Shown one piece after another: positions 9,865-21,118 of a stretch of 64,000 nt of DNA; within the stretch, counting starts at the first letter, position 1; every line of letters starts with the position of its first letter. Made by a program: the position numbers and the translations under genes. The notes beneath the pieces are model-generated. The model was not told the DNA's origin, ran no database searches, and saw only the letters and a program-made list of their open reading frames with translations. Origin of the DNA: Symsagittifera roscoffensis (Eukaryota; Xenacoelomorpha; Acoela; Convolutidae). Location of the stretch: assembly GCF_963678635.1 (NCBI RefSeq), contig NC_087066.1:55508312-55572311 (forward strand), in the 5' to 3' direction.

Positions 9865-12800
9865 GAATACCAGCTTATATGAAACTAAACTACCCAGACC
9901 ATCAAGTGGCAGAACATCGTCTTACAAAAAAGTCATCTTCACGCAGCGACACAAAACTGCTCTCATAGAAACATCTTTCTCTAGAAGATCTGTTCCAACA
10001 TGGAACTTTATACCAGAACATAATTTAAAAAACGCTCAAAAAGGCAATACAGTTAAGGTAAACTTTGAAAAATTTCAAACTTTACCTCAAAGATAGAAGT
10101 TTGGCACTCATCTGAAAAATAATTAGGGGATAATTTTAAAATCCTTGAATGTGTTCTTTTTTTACTTCATTGAATCATTACTTTTTTTGTCAAATTTAAA
10201 TTGAAAGTTTTTTTCCAGTTTATCTTTTTTAAAGTAAGCTTCTGCACACTTAATTTTTATTGAAAAAAGTGTTTTTTTTTTAAACTTCATTCCATGAAGG
10301 TTTAAAGTGTTCATTTAACGCTTGAGAAATTAAATTGTTAATTCAAAATTTCAAATTCAAGGCGTTCAATTTCCATTTTCTTTATTTGTTTTCCTCAGTT
10401 AAACTATGAAACCATTACTTGTGCTACTTTCAAATCTTGAATTTTTTATTTTCGTACACTTCGGTACGCTTGATTTTTGAAGGATGAAAAAATTGTTTTA
10501 ATTTTCAATCAATGTTAAAATAGTCAATTAAGATATTCAAGAGGTATTAGGTTGTTCAATTAGCGTAAGAGGTATTGAGCGGTTCAATCAATGCTAGGAG
10601 CTCTTGCAACAAGCTGACAATACCAAATGGAAAAATGAACTCAACATGTCTGCCAACGTCGATAGAAGTCATTAATTCGTGTCCTGACAACATTTTGTTA
10701 AATATAAAATATCAAGATGTCAGCATTTTTTTCATTAGTTGAGTTTCCTTGGAACCTTGGACGGTTTCTCAAAAATCACTCATTTTTTAAACTGATAGAT
10801 TTTCTTTTATTCTTCTAATTTTTTTCATGGGTTTCGATTGAATGGAATTGCTGATTTGACTTGTTGAAGTGGTTTTTTCTCAGCACCGCAATTTCCTCCA
10901 AATGATTTTTAAATCTTTTGGAAAACTTGAAATGGTCTAGAAAATGAAAAGTCTTGCCAAAAAGGTTTGTTTCTCGAGGTTTGATGGCAGCAAAATTTTC
11001 CAGTAACCATTAGATTGAAAATGTATCTCTCTAGGTTCACTGTAGTGAGAAAAACAAAATTTTTTAATCAACCATTTTCCTCATTCCTTGACATGGTAAC
11101 TCGACTTATCCTCAATTATTGTTCGTAATTTAAAACTCTTAATAGTCTATCAACTGAATGAGGTTACAAAGCTGAGTGTATTTGATTTTATTGTAAAAGC
11201 ACTCAATTTCTTAAGTTCATGCGTGACCAAAAACTTTGTGGACTATTTCCATTTCTTAGCCTATTCCAAAAAAATGATAACCATCCAAAAAATTGATATC
11301 GTTATTTGTTTGTCTTCAATAGTTTTGCTAGAAGACGTGTTCAATCTTATGACGCAAAGATTGAAATAGAAAATTTCAACAAAAAAATTACTACACATTT
11401 TCGATGAAAGATTTTTTAATGGATAATCAAGCCCAGCAAAATTATTCCAAGTTTCTACAAAAAACTAAAGTATCAAATTGCGAAACTGTTCAATATCAGA
11501 GGAGTTTTTATGGCAGAATAATTTTGTCGAGAATAGTGCAGTTCTAACGTTTGGAGCACTTGCTTTTGAGAAAAATCCTGATATTTTAGTTTTTTTAGTA
11601 GTAGAAAAATTGAGCACTGCTACCTAGCGCAAGAATTCACTTAAACAAATCTACTCGATTTTGGTATTCTTACATCATTAGGTTGCAAGACAGAATTATG
11701 AAACTTAAGCCACATGAAATATCAAGTTCCTTCTGATATACCGGACTAAAAATTGAAGCAAATGGTATAATAAAATCCAATAAAATTATTAAAAAGAAAC
11801 TATTAAAAATAGAATGCTCCATTCGTCTGAAGTTGGTATAATGTCTGAATTGAAAAAAAAAAGAAAATTTGAGCAATAAAATATTTTCGCGATTGGAAAC
11901 TAGAATGCCACTGTTAAAAATCTCGAAACAACTTATTAACAGCTTATATGAAACTGGACTAGTCGGGCCATCCGGTGACAGAACAGCGTCGAAAAAAGTC
12001 ATATTCGATATAATACTGCTTTAATAAAATAATCTTTCTTCAGGAGATCTGTTCCAAAATGGAAAGTTTCTCAAGAGAAATCAGAAATAAAAGTTTTTCA
12101 TAATTTTCCCTTCAGCGTCCTTGGAAAACTTATAGTGGTCTAAAAAAATTGATGTTTTCGCAAAAAATTTGCTTCACGAGGTTCGATGGCAACAAATTTT
12201 TCCAGTAACAGTTATTAAAGAAAAATATTCCTCTAGATTTGGGTGCGGTGTTGAAATCGGGTTTCTTAAAATTAATCTTTTCACTAATTCATTGATATAG
12301 TAATTCGGCTTACTCTCAATAATTTTCAATAATTTGCACTGAATTGCGTTTCATCTAATTGAGATTACATACCTGGGTGTATCGGATTTTACGGCAAAAG
12401 CACCTGAGTTCATGGTCTGACCAAAAATACATTGACTACATTGACCAAAAATACGTTTCTATTTTATAGCCTGTGCCAGAAAAGTGACAATCATTCAAAA
12501 AGGTGATACCCTCACTTTGTTTGTCATCAAGGAGGTTGCTAAAACATGTGTTCCAATTTTTGTACGTACAGCTTGCGATTAATAAAAATCAAAAAATTGT
12601 CACACATGTTTTATGAAAACCAACTGGAGCTTTTTTTTATGAAGAGTCAAAACCAGCAACATTTTTTCCAATTTACTATAAATGACATAAGGTATCAAAT
12701 TCTGTGACCGCCAAAAAGAGTGTTAATTAGAAGTAATCAACCTAAAATAAGTCTGCGAATTAAATTTCTCTTTACAACACTGTTACAAACGCGTAAAAAC

Positions 12801-13900
12801 GAGTAGCAGCGCTGGAAAATTGCTAATGATGAAAGAAATTCAGGAAAAAACACCGAATAAGAAATCATTTTCCTTAGTTCTTTTAAACATAAGAACAAAC
12901 AGTTATGAAATAGCAAATTGGTTCAGCCTCAGAATTTCTACTGTAGGATTGCTTGATAAGAAAAATTGAATTCTAACAAGTGGAGCACGTGCTATTAAAA
13001 AACTTACTTAGTTTTTAAATTGTTTTAGAGTTACAAAAAACGCAACATAGCGCAAGATTTCACAGAGACAAATTTAATGAAATGTAGTTTTGTTACATCG
13101 ATATAACCATCTGGGCAATAAAAACTGGAGCAATTGGCAAATAAAAATCCGTTATGTTTTTTTTTCAAATGAAATTCATTCAAAAAAGAAATTTTTGTTG
13201 GGCAAGAAGCCATAATGCATTCGTTTGAAATACGATTCATCTTCCGACTTGCAAACAAAAGACAAAATTTCGCAATAAAATTTTTTTTTCGGGATTAGAA
13301 ATTAGCTTGCTACTGCCGAAAATGCAAAATAATTTTTTACCAGCTTATATGAAACTAGACTATTCAGGCAATAAGATGACAGAACACGACGTAAAAATGT
13401 TTTCATAGTATAAACTTTTTTGTTGAGATCTATTTTAAAAATGAAATTTATATTGGAACATTAATTAAGCAATACATTTGGGTGAAAGTGAAATTTTTTT
13501 CATAAATTTCCCTGTAAAAATCAAATTGTGGCAGCCAACTGAAACACAAAACGGGATTAATTTTTTATTTTTTGTGCATTATTTTCTTCAATTGCATCAT
13601 GGGATTGTTACTTGTGCTTTTTTCAAAATATTTTTTATCAGTTTTGTATTTTTGTATACTTTTCTTTAAACTTCATTTTTAATGGAAAAAGCGTTTGTTT
13701 ATAAATTTCTTTCAATGGTAGAGACATTAAGCAGTTCAGATAACGTTAAACTTTTCAAACTGCTCACTCAAGGTGGAAGGCGCTTGCGATCAGTTAGCGT
13801 TATCAAATCAAAAAATGGACATCTGAGGTGGTAATCAACTTTTTCAAAGAAAGTAACAGTCGTTCTCTCAGATCACAAATGAGGAAAACTCGCCTTACCT
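9865..13900. repeat. three diverged tandem units of an unknown repeat
   Basis: The landmark ACCAGCTTATATGAAACTAR with downstream GACAGAACR and AGATCTGTTCCAA recurs at about 9870, 11938 and 13338. A second landmark (CGAGGTTYGATGGCARCAAA) occurs at about 10975 and 12178. A third (TAGCGCAAGAWTTCAC) occurs at about 11629 and 13050. The order is the same each time, so these are head-to-tail units of about 2.07 and 1.40 kb plus a partial third. The third resembles the start of the first (ATTACTTGTGCT near 10412 and 13608). There is no protein similarity that I recognise. Neighbours on both sides are retroelement debris. Confidence 0.65.
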
Positions 13901-14404
13901 CAACATAGTCAGATAAAATGCACTCAAGTAAAGTAATTCGGAAACTCACGGCATCAAGATTGTAACTGTGGATTTAATTCTTGTAATATAAACCAGTAAA
14001 TTTAAAAAAATCGAGAAATTTTTACTGGTTTTGTTTTAGAAGTTTTTTATTTCTCGACAATTTTAGGACGATCAGGTCAGCTGGTTGGGACACTTGCATA
14101 GTTCATTTTAATAGTAGGTCACTTGAACTGGAACCTCGTGATCTTCTCACTGTACCTTCGTTGCGAGTCGTTGAACTCTCCGGAATAAGACAGCTCTTTA
14201 AGTAATATTGTTAGGTAAATTGCGAATAGCATTTTGACTTCACTTTATTTGCTAGCATGTTTCCCGCAATTGTTTTTTCGTCTGTTCTCAATTTTGATTT
14301 TGTTGATGCGAGGAACTTGAGCATGACAGGACGATTTCGATGTATTGAAAAATTTAATTTAAACGCAAAACTAAACCTCTCTGATATGATCGACTGGCGC
14401 AAAA

Positions 14405-14730
14405 ATCAATAACTATTTTGGCGAAGTATGTTCAAGTAATTTTAGATGTCAACAGTGATTGGCTAATTTTTCAACATCAAGATTTAGAGCCAAAATGCAT
14501 GTGAAGTTTTGTAGACAACATTTGTAAACTGATGTCTCATCGTCATTTAGATTAGTTTATTGAGGCTGTTAATACATTGTAAATAACATTTGTAAACTGA
14601 TGTCTTATCGTCATTTAGATTAGTTTATTGTGGCTGTAAAAAACCTGAGGTTGTACAGAATTACAAAAACGTTTGAAAATAGTTTTTATCAAAAAACTCT
14701 CTGTCTAAAAATCCAACTGTTTTCCCAATA
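14405..14730 (+). repeat. left direct repeat of the Penelope-like element
   Basis: The segment with GTGATTGGCTAATTTTTCAA, TTTAGAGCC, the word TCGTCATTTAGATTAG and ACAAAAACGTTTGAAA reappears in the same order at 18115-18345, on the far side of the reverse transcriptase. Direct flanking repeats (pLTRs) are a known property of Penelope-like elements. Within this copy a 70-bp block (about 14507-14576) is repeated again at about 14577-14640. Confidence 0.6.
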
Positions 14731-14854
14731 AAGGGCCATATCTAAAATTTTAATGGTTTTTATCAATGTATAGGGAGTTTTTATAGTGTTTGTTTCATCG
14801 ATAAATAGAATATGGTCGATTTTAATTTGAGTTACCGAAATATTTTCATATTGT

Positions 14855-15431
14855 AGCAGCTAGCGACCTGTTCCACAGCTTCAACACCCTCAACAGATAT
14901 GAGAAAAAGCGATACGAGTTCCTTGTTAGAGTAATTCCTGGCCTGTCTTTTGATAATATATCGCTAAACCAAGTAAAGAACTTCCGATCATTACCGAGAA
15001 AAAAGTGTGTTGTGAGGCACGACGTGGTGAAAAACACCATTAACAGCCATAAAACCAACAACTATCGCCCAGCCTGTGTCGAGGAGCTGAAAAACTTTTT
15101 GAAATCTGAGAAGCAGCAGATATTAGCGATCGTCGATTGCAGAAGGGAAGGAGCGCCCGACTTGTTTACTCAGCTACTCGGCAGTGGAATGCTCATTATT
15201 CCTGCAACAAAACAGCTACTCTCCAAGACCGAACAAAACGACCCAGGGCAGCTCAAGGAATGTTTGAAGCTGCAACAGAATGCTGAGTTGGAGCTGAAGT
15301 CTCTGCAATTGGTAGTGGTAGACAAATATAGACTGTCAGAATTGATTGGCAATATCACAAGCAAACAACAGATACCATCGCAGACATGGAGGAAGGCGAA
15401 AACAAGACATAAGCAGAAGCTGAAGGCATAG
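14855..15431 (+). CDS. open frame at the 5' side of the Penelope-like element, unknown product
   Basis: A frame open from about 14853 to the stop at 15429-15431 encodes about 190 residues; the first ATG is at 15012. It is preceded by TATTGTAG, a possible splice acceptor. The product is charged and Leu/Lys/Gln-rich, with no zinc finger or membrane segment. I do not recognise the family. Because it lies between the direct repeats and upstream of the reverse transcriptase in the same orientation, it may be the N-terminal part of the element's protein or an added ORF. It has kept a frame of almost 580 bp while the reverse transcriptase downstream has many breaks. Confidence 0.4.
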
Positions 15432-15779
15432 GAAGAGTCTGGGCTTCAAGTACGGGGGCAAGGAGAGTGTGATTTGTTTTGCTTTTTGCCTTGTGAGTTT
15501 TATTACTGTTCGTCTGCAAAACAATGACTACAAAACTTTTGCCTGCTGTTTGGCTCAGAATTATTTTAAAATGAAAACTAACTTGGAAAATTGTGTTAGA
15601 CTTTTTAAAATTATTTTAAAATTTTCAAGTTTATGTACATAGACTGACGTCTCTGCGAAAGTGTTTGAAAAACGATCTAATAACGGACTTTTTTAACTTA
15701 AAGGTCCCGAGAACAGTTTTTTTTTCGGACCAAGCTGTGTATATTTTGAATTAAAACTACTAAGGACTGAAACGTCTAG

Positions 15780-18000
15780 GGCGAATGAGGACAAGAAAAG
15801 GTATGAGAAGCTGGTAGTGAAAGCACGATCGCTGGTACAAAAAGAACTCGACGAACAGGCGTGGGCATCCATTTTCTGTTTCGTGCGGTGTCTAGTTGAG
15901 GGAAGCTTAAAGACAACATCAGAAAATCATAAGAAAATTTAGATAAACTGTCCGAGAGACAAGATAAAACTCTTGGGGGGAGAAATGAGCGGTCAGTTAA
16001 GGTGCCTGATTACATTGAACTGCCTGGATGGGTGCATGAAGTGCTGTCATTAGGTCTGAAGCATCCACATAGAAGCCATATTTCAGAAACGCACTGTTTG
16101 GCTGATATCGACATTTTGCTCTCAACATTGAAAAACCAAAAAACATCTGGTGGAACTTTATGTTAAATAGAAGCAGCGGCAAAGGCATATGCAAAAAATA
16201 AGGAAAAAAAATAACCCCAAAAAACAGGGGAATATTTCAAAGATAATGGGTTGCTGGCTGTGCCTTTCGATAAGAGGTTTGGTTTTTGCATAATAAGGAA
16301 ACCAACGTATGAATCAAAGCTCGAATCATTGTTTCAACCTGCTCTATTTTTCAAAAGAGAGGCAACCACTGATGAGGTGACACTAAAAATTGAGAAGAAC
16401 TTAAAAAAAGAATTTTTCGCCATGAATAAAAAAGACGATGTAAGTGATCAACTATATTCTAAGATAAGGTCAATAGGGGCGCATACCGCCTGTTTGTACT
16501 GTTTAATTAAGCTACACCCCTACGACCAGTACTATCACTTCTGGGCAGCTCGTACGAGAACCTTAACAAAAGGCTTGCAAAATTTTTGACAATAACGATG
16601 GAGCCAATATAAAAACAAATACTAAAAATGCCAGAGAAACAATTGAAAACATTGCTCTAGATCCGGATGAAAACATAAAATCTTTTGATGTGAACCTTTG
16701 TACCCTATTGTTCCACTGAAGGAAGGAAATGAAATTTCCATACAGAAGCTGTACAGCCAGGATTTTTCTCCTGAAATACAAAGAGCAGCAACAAAAAAGT
16801 TTTTGAATATGGCGGTCAGCAAAGTATATTTCACGTGTAATGATTCATGGTATGTGCAAGTTGATGGTCTAGCAATGGGCACTCCCATCGCTGTAATTCT
16901 TGCAAACTTTTGGCTGAAAGAGTACGAGTGTGCTCTAAGAGAAGAAATACCGGTGGGAACGCAGATACAACCAATGAATGACAAAAACGGTTTATGCCCA
17001 TGTTGCAGCAGGAAAGTAACATATAGATCAAAAGAGTTGAATGCGATAGTTGCTGAAACTGGTAACATCTAAAATGCGGGAAAATATCCGATGCTGTATA
17101 CGCATCAATAAACGAAATAGTCTAGTACTGTGAAAGCTGCTGTCGCGTTCAAAACACAGAGAAGCATTTCCACAAGTAAAATTTTTCCTCAGGTATGTGG
17201 ATGACTATGTTAGAACAGTAAAAAGTGAGCCGAGAAGTGTTCTGAATATCGGCAATTCTCTTCATGCAAATCTGCAGTTCACTCTAAAGAAAACAAATTC
17301 TGAGGGAAATTTGCAGTTGATGGATTTAAACATAAATGAATCGCAGAATAGGGGTGTAACCTGTAATTGGTATTAAACCAACAGATGCTGGGATTTTTTT
17401 AGACTGTTGAAGCTGCGCCCCAACTCAAGTTTAGCGTAGTATTATTCATGGCTCTGTGCCCAGAGTTTTTAGGAGTAGATCTAACTAGGATCAATTTGAT
17501 AAGGCTCTGGAAACTAATAGACAATATGGCTGACAAATCATGTCAACTCAATAACCAAAAGATGTGAAGCCGCCGATGCTGATGGTGCAAAATAGAGGTA
17601 ATCAAAACCACTAATTTGCAAGCAGGTTAGGAATTTAAATCAATGTTCAAGTCGATTTCACCACACGAAGTTTCTAATCTTGTTGAACATCGCTGACGTC
17701 AGCATTTCATTATGATTTCAAGTCAAGAGTGGTTTATAAGCTCTCATGTAGTGGATGCACTTCCACTTATGTCGGACAAACTGTTCAACGTTTGACCACT
17801 GGACATAAGAAAGCAGACTCAACGGTAGGCCTCCACTTTCAGCAATACAGTCTTGAGGGAAAGAGCGCAGATGTTAGTTGGGAGTTATAGATAGGTCGAA
17901 CAACCAATTATAACTGTTAACACTAAAGGTAATAATTATCAGTAGAGAGAAGCCGGGCTTGAATATGCGCAATGAGTTTAGGAGCAGGGAGAAACAGTGA
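15780..18000 (+). pseudogene. Penelope-like element reverse transcriptase with GIY-YIG endonuclease, decayed
   Basis: Broken frames on the plus strand follow the domain order of Penelope-like elements. The N-terminal region is at 15780-16200. The segment before the fingers is at 16251-16589 (LLAVPFDKRFGFCII, then LYCLIKLHPYD). A palm segment at 16698-17072 includes VDGLAMGTPIAVILANFW. The catalytic box FLRYVDDYVRT is at about 17190. The GIY-YIG nuclease core is at about 17725-17850 (VYKLSCSGC and TYVGQTVQRLTTGHK). GIY-YIG fused to this reverse transcriptase is diagnostic of the class. Stops and frameshifts occur at about 15940, 16165, 16588, 16700, 17072 and later, so the copy is dead. It lies between direct repeats. 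Confidence 0.8.
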
Positions 18001-18114
18001 AAAATTATTACCAAGATTTTTTTGGTTTTTTTATTAAATCGTAAATATCTAAACCGAAATTATGACTCAGAAACTTCCAGACAAATTAATTAAAAAACCT
18101 TTAATTAATTTTAG

Positions 18115-18345
18115 AGATTGAAAGCACTTTGATTTAAATAGTAATTTCAAAAGTCAACTGTGATTGGTTAATTTTTTATCATGATGGTTTAGAACCAAAG
18201 TCTATGTGAAATTTTTTTATAAGATTTTTAAATTGATGATTTATCGTCATTTAGATTAGGATTTTGTAAAAATCATGATAATGCACATAGTTGCAAAAAC
18301 GTTTGAAATTTTTTTTTCCTAAAAAATCTCTTGAAGGAAATAAAG
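18115..18345 (+). repeat. right direct repeat of the Penelope-like element
   Basis: It matches 14405-14730 in order: GTGATTGGTTAATTTTTTAT, TTTAGAACC, TCGTCATTTAGATTAG, GCAAAAACGTTTGAAA, then AAAAAATCTCT. A third, shorter copy follows at about 18675-18790. Confidence 0.6.
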
Positions 18346-18483
18346 AGTGCCAAAGTCATGCGATGTATGTGCCGAAGTAACGTATGTGCGAAGGTAGAAA
18401 GAAAATTTTTCGAGTCTTGGCGAGACTTGTTTAATTTAAAAATTTCAATGGCTCAGCTCATTGCTGACGATATATCATATCGT

Positions 18484-18660
18484 AGCCCTTTTAGTCGTTG
18501 TTCGAACGTCATTATAGAATTTTGAAAAACCGATTTAGAATTTTTAGTTTATTTTTGAGCGCATAAAGCGAGCGATCAGGCCTCTAGTTGGCTTTTTATT
18601 AAGCAAAAACAACGGCACCAAAGAGGTTCTACAAAGAGTATACCAAAGAGTTTCTAACAT
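18484..18660. repeat. inverted repeat arm, partner at 19340-19500
   Basis: TTTTAGTCGTTGTTCGAACG at 18489 is the inverse of the CGTTCGAATAACGACTAAAA block at about 19455. Further matches (CCAAAGAGGTTCTA against TAGAACCTCTTTG) extend the arms to about 160 bp. The enclosed DNA is a non-LTR 3' fragment. Confidence 0.55.
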
Positions 18661-18674
18661 TTGAAGAAACCTTG

Positions 18675-18790
18675 ACTTTTTTAACACGATGCTTTAGAAC
18701 CAAGATCTATGTGAAGTTTTATGAAGAACCTTTGTAAATTAATGATTTATCGCCATTTAGATTAATTTATTGTAAAAATCCTGACGAAGC
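18675..18790 (+). repeat. third partial copy of the Penelope-like direct repeat
   Basis: It contains GCTTTAGAACCAAGATCTAT, ATTTATCGCCATTTAGATTA and TTATTGTAAAAATCCTGA, in the order found in the repeats at 14405 and 18115. It begins internally, so it is truncated. Confidence 0.5.
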
Positions 18791-19300
18791 ACATTTGGAG
18801 TTCTGTAATCAAGCCTGGTACCCGCGATTAAAAAAAAATTCAAAATTAATCGAAAAGGTGCAACAACGAGCGACCAGAATGTACCAGGGCACAGACACTA
18901 AGCTGAAATGAAAGGATATAGAAACTAGACCTACCGTCACTTGAATACCGCAGAAGGCGAGGAACGATGATCGAAACGTTCAAAATAGGTTACAACAGCT
19001 AAGACCCAAAAGCTACAAAAAGCCTGTTCGAATTGACATAAGGACAAACGACAGGAAAGTGACAACAAAGAAGGCCAACCTCGAATTGCGGAGAAACTTT
19101 TTTTTACCTTTACATCAGCTACAGATTGGAATATATTGCCAAAAGGAGTAATTGACTCGAAGACCTTAAACGCTTTCAAGAACAGCCTGGAAAAATATTG
19201 GAAGTAACGATGAATTGATAAAATTGAAAAGGAGTACATCATGAGCTGATCGATAGAGGCGTCAAAAGCGCCTAAAAGATAGGAAAACAACTGAGCTGAA
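18791..19300 (+). pseudogene. 3' end of a CR1-like non-LTR retrotransposon ORF2
   Basis: Frames read LIEKVQQRATRMYQG, then (after frame changes) LPSLEYRRRRGTMIETFKIG, and later a NCGETFF block. These correspond to the C-terminal region after the reverse transcriptase of CR1/Jockey-type ORF2 proteins (VQRRATKM, then L.YRR.RGDMIE..KI). Several frame changes and stops show it is inactive. It is enclosed by an inverted repeat (18484-18660 and 19340-19500). Confidence 0.6.
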
Positions 19301-19339
19301 CTGATAGTTTTGAAAACGTTTGAAAGTTTTTTAATGTTT

Positions 19340-19500
19340 TCTGTGTTAGAACCTCTTTGTTACCTTTGTTTTCGATTTATGAAAAACTAATTATAGGCTT
19401 GCTCGCTCGCTTCAGAGTAGAAAATTCACTTAAGTTTTCCGAAACTCTATAGTGACGTTCGAATAACGACTAAAAAAAGCGAACCAAGTTGGTTTTTTAT
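19340..19500. repeat. inverted repeat arm, partner at 18484-18660
   Basis: This is the reverse complement of the left arm. The piece GTGTTAGAACCTCTTTGTTA also recurs in direct orientation at about 19853-19885 (GTGTTAGAACCCTCTTTGGT), so the motif is present three times in 1.4 kb. Confidence 0.5.
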
Positions 19501-19984
19501 AAAAGAAAGATAGGCTTATTCAAGCCCTGAAAATTTGAATTTGCTCTTGTTAAGTAAGTGTTCGAAGTCTTGTAGCGCCATTTTTGAATGTAAAAGATCT
19601 GTAAAATTTTTAAAGAGTGGAATTTGCTGAAGTTTTATCTTTTGTTCAATCTTTTTATCAAACCACGCACAAAAAAAACGTCACTCAATTGAAAAAAAAA
19701 TTTTTTTTTCAAGAATATTTTCAGCTCTTCTTGTTTTTCATCAGATAATTTTTTTTGAACCCTAAGCCGCAGTGCAGTGTCTTTAAACTGTAAGCAGTTT
19801 ATCAAAAGTCAAGAAATTTATCAAAAATTAGAAACTCTTTGGTATACTTTTTGTGTTAGAACCCTCTTTGGTGCCTTTGTTTTTGATTTTCTAGTGCATG
19901 TAATTTTGAAAGAAGCGAAGTGCGAACCACTTATAAGATGCCTGAAAAGATGCCTGATAAGATGCGCACCGCTTAAAACAGTCT

Positions 19985-21118
19985 ACATTTGTAATGAAAA
20001 ACCGGAAGTCAACCTGAAAGACGATAGTTTCATATCGAAATTATTTAATCCTAAAACAACTGAGCGACAGAAATGGAATATAATAAATGACACAAAAAAC
20101 TCGAAAAAATCAGCAAACAAAATCACACTACTAAAAAGTTGATTTGGTGAAGCAGTTATAAACCACTTCAAAATTCCAATTTTTTTGAATTACAAGTTTT
20201 CTAGACTCGGATGTTTTTTTGAGGAAAAAAATAATAAAAACTAATTCATTGAACCATCAAAAAAACAAGGACCAAAAAAGAACGCAAACAAAGGTACTGT
20301 TTTCGGTTTACAAGTGGAATTGAATTTAAAAAAGAAATAACGAATTTAAACGCGAAAAAACCACCCGGACCTTCTGATCTTCCAGTCTGGGCTCTGAAAG
20401 ATGGATGCAATGAAAGATATCTACACCTTTCATTTCTTATAAATGCATTTTTTAAGTAAAAATTTTTTTCCAACTAGACTCAAAAGAGCGGTTATTATCC
20501 CAAAATACAGAAGAGATTACACAGAAATAGCAGAGAAGTATAGACCAATCTCCATAACAGGTGCACTTTCTAACTTTTTGAAGAATTACTTTACAAACAA
20601 ATCACTGAATACTTCTAAACTATTAAACTGCTCCGCAACACCCAATTTAGTTTTAGAAATTCATATCCAACGATTGACGCCATCTTTGATTGCATTGATT
20701 TCTTCCGCAAATCAATGGATGAAAGGAATATGCCGTCTCTTTCTTTCACCCACGAACCCTTAAAGAACAAATTGATTGATTTGGGATTTTCTGAATCAGC
20801 AATTGAAATGATTCAAAGTTTTACAAACAAAAGACAGCAGAAAACTGTAGTAAATAAAACTGAATCCAATTGAATCTCATTTCATCAGGGCGTACCTCAA
20901 GGTACAATTTTGAGACCCCTAATTTTCAACCTATACATAGATGACTTGAACAAAATGTTAACTGAATCTCTCAATACGCAGATGATAGAGTACATTATGC
21001 AGATGATACACTACTATTTTGTGATGATATTGACATCAAAAATGCTCTACAGCTACTGCAAAAATCCTGTCAGAATTTGTCTCTGTACTTCACAAAACTT
21101 TCCCTAAAACTCAACACA
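19985..21118 (+). pseudogene. non-LTR reverse transcriptase fragment, copy 1 of tandem pair
   Basis: Broken frames give reverse-transcriptase motifs in order: KKPPGPSDLPVWALKDGC (20360), LKRAVIIPKYR and YRPISIT (20475-20570), then FHQGVPQGTILRPLIFNLYI (20880-20940), then a YADDTLLFCDD reading at about 20998. They belong to the Jockey/CR1 side of the non-LTR group. The reading frame changes several times and has stops. This 1.13-kb block is followed directly by a second copy. Confidence 0.7.

Noticed and set aside
9506-9882. Frames crossing the run of N
   Set aside because: The sequence is undetermined, so the translation has no meaning.
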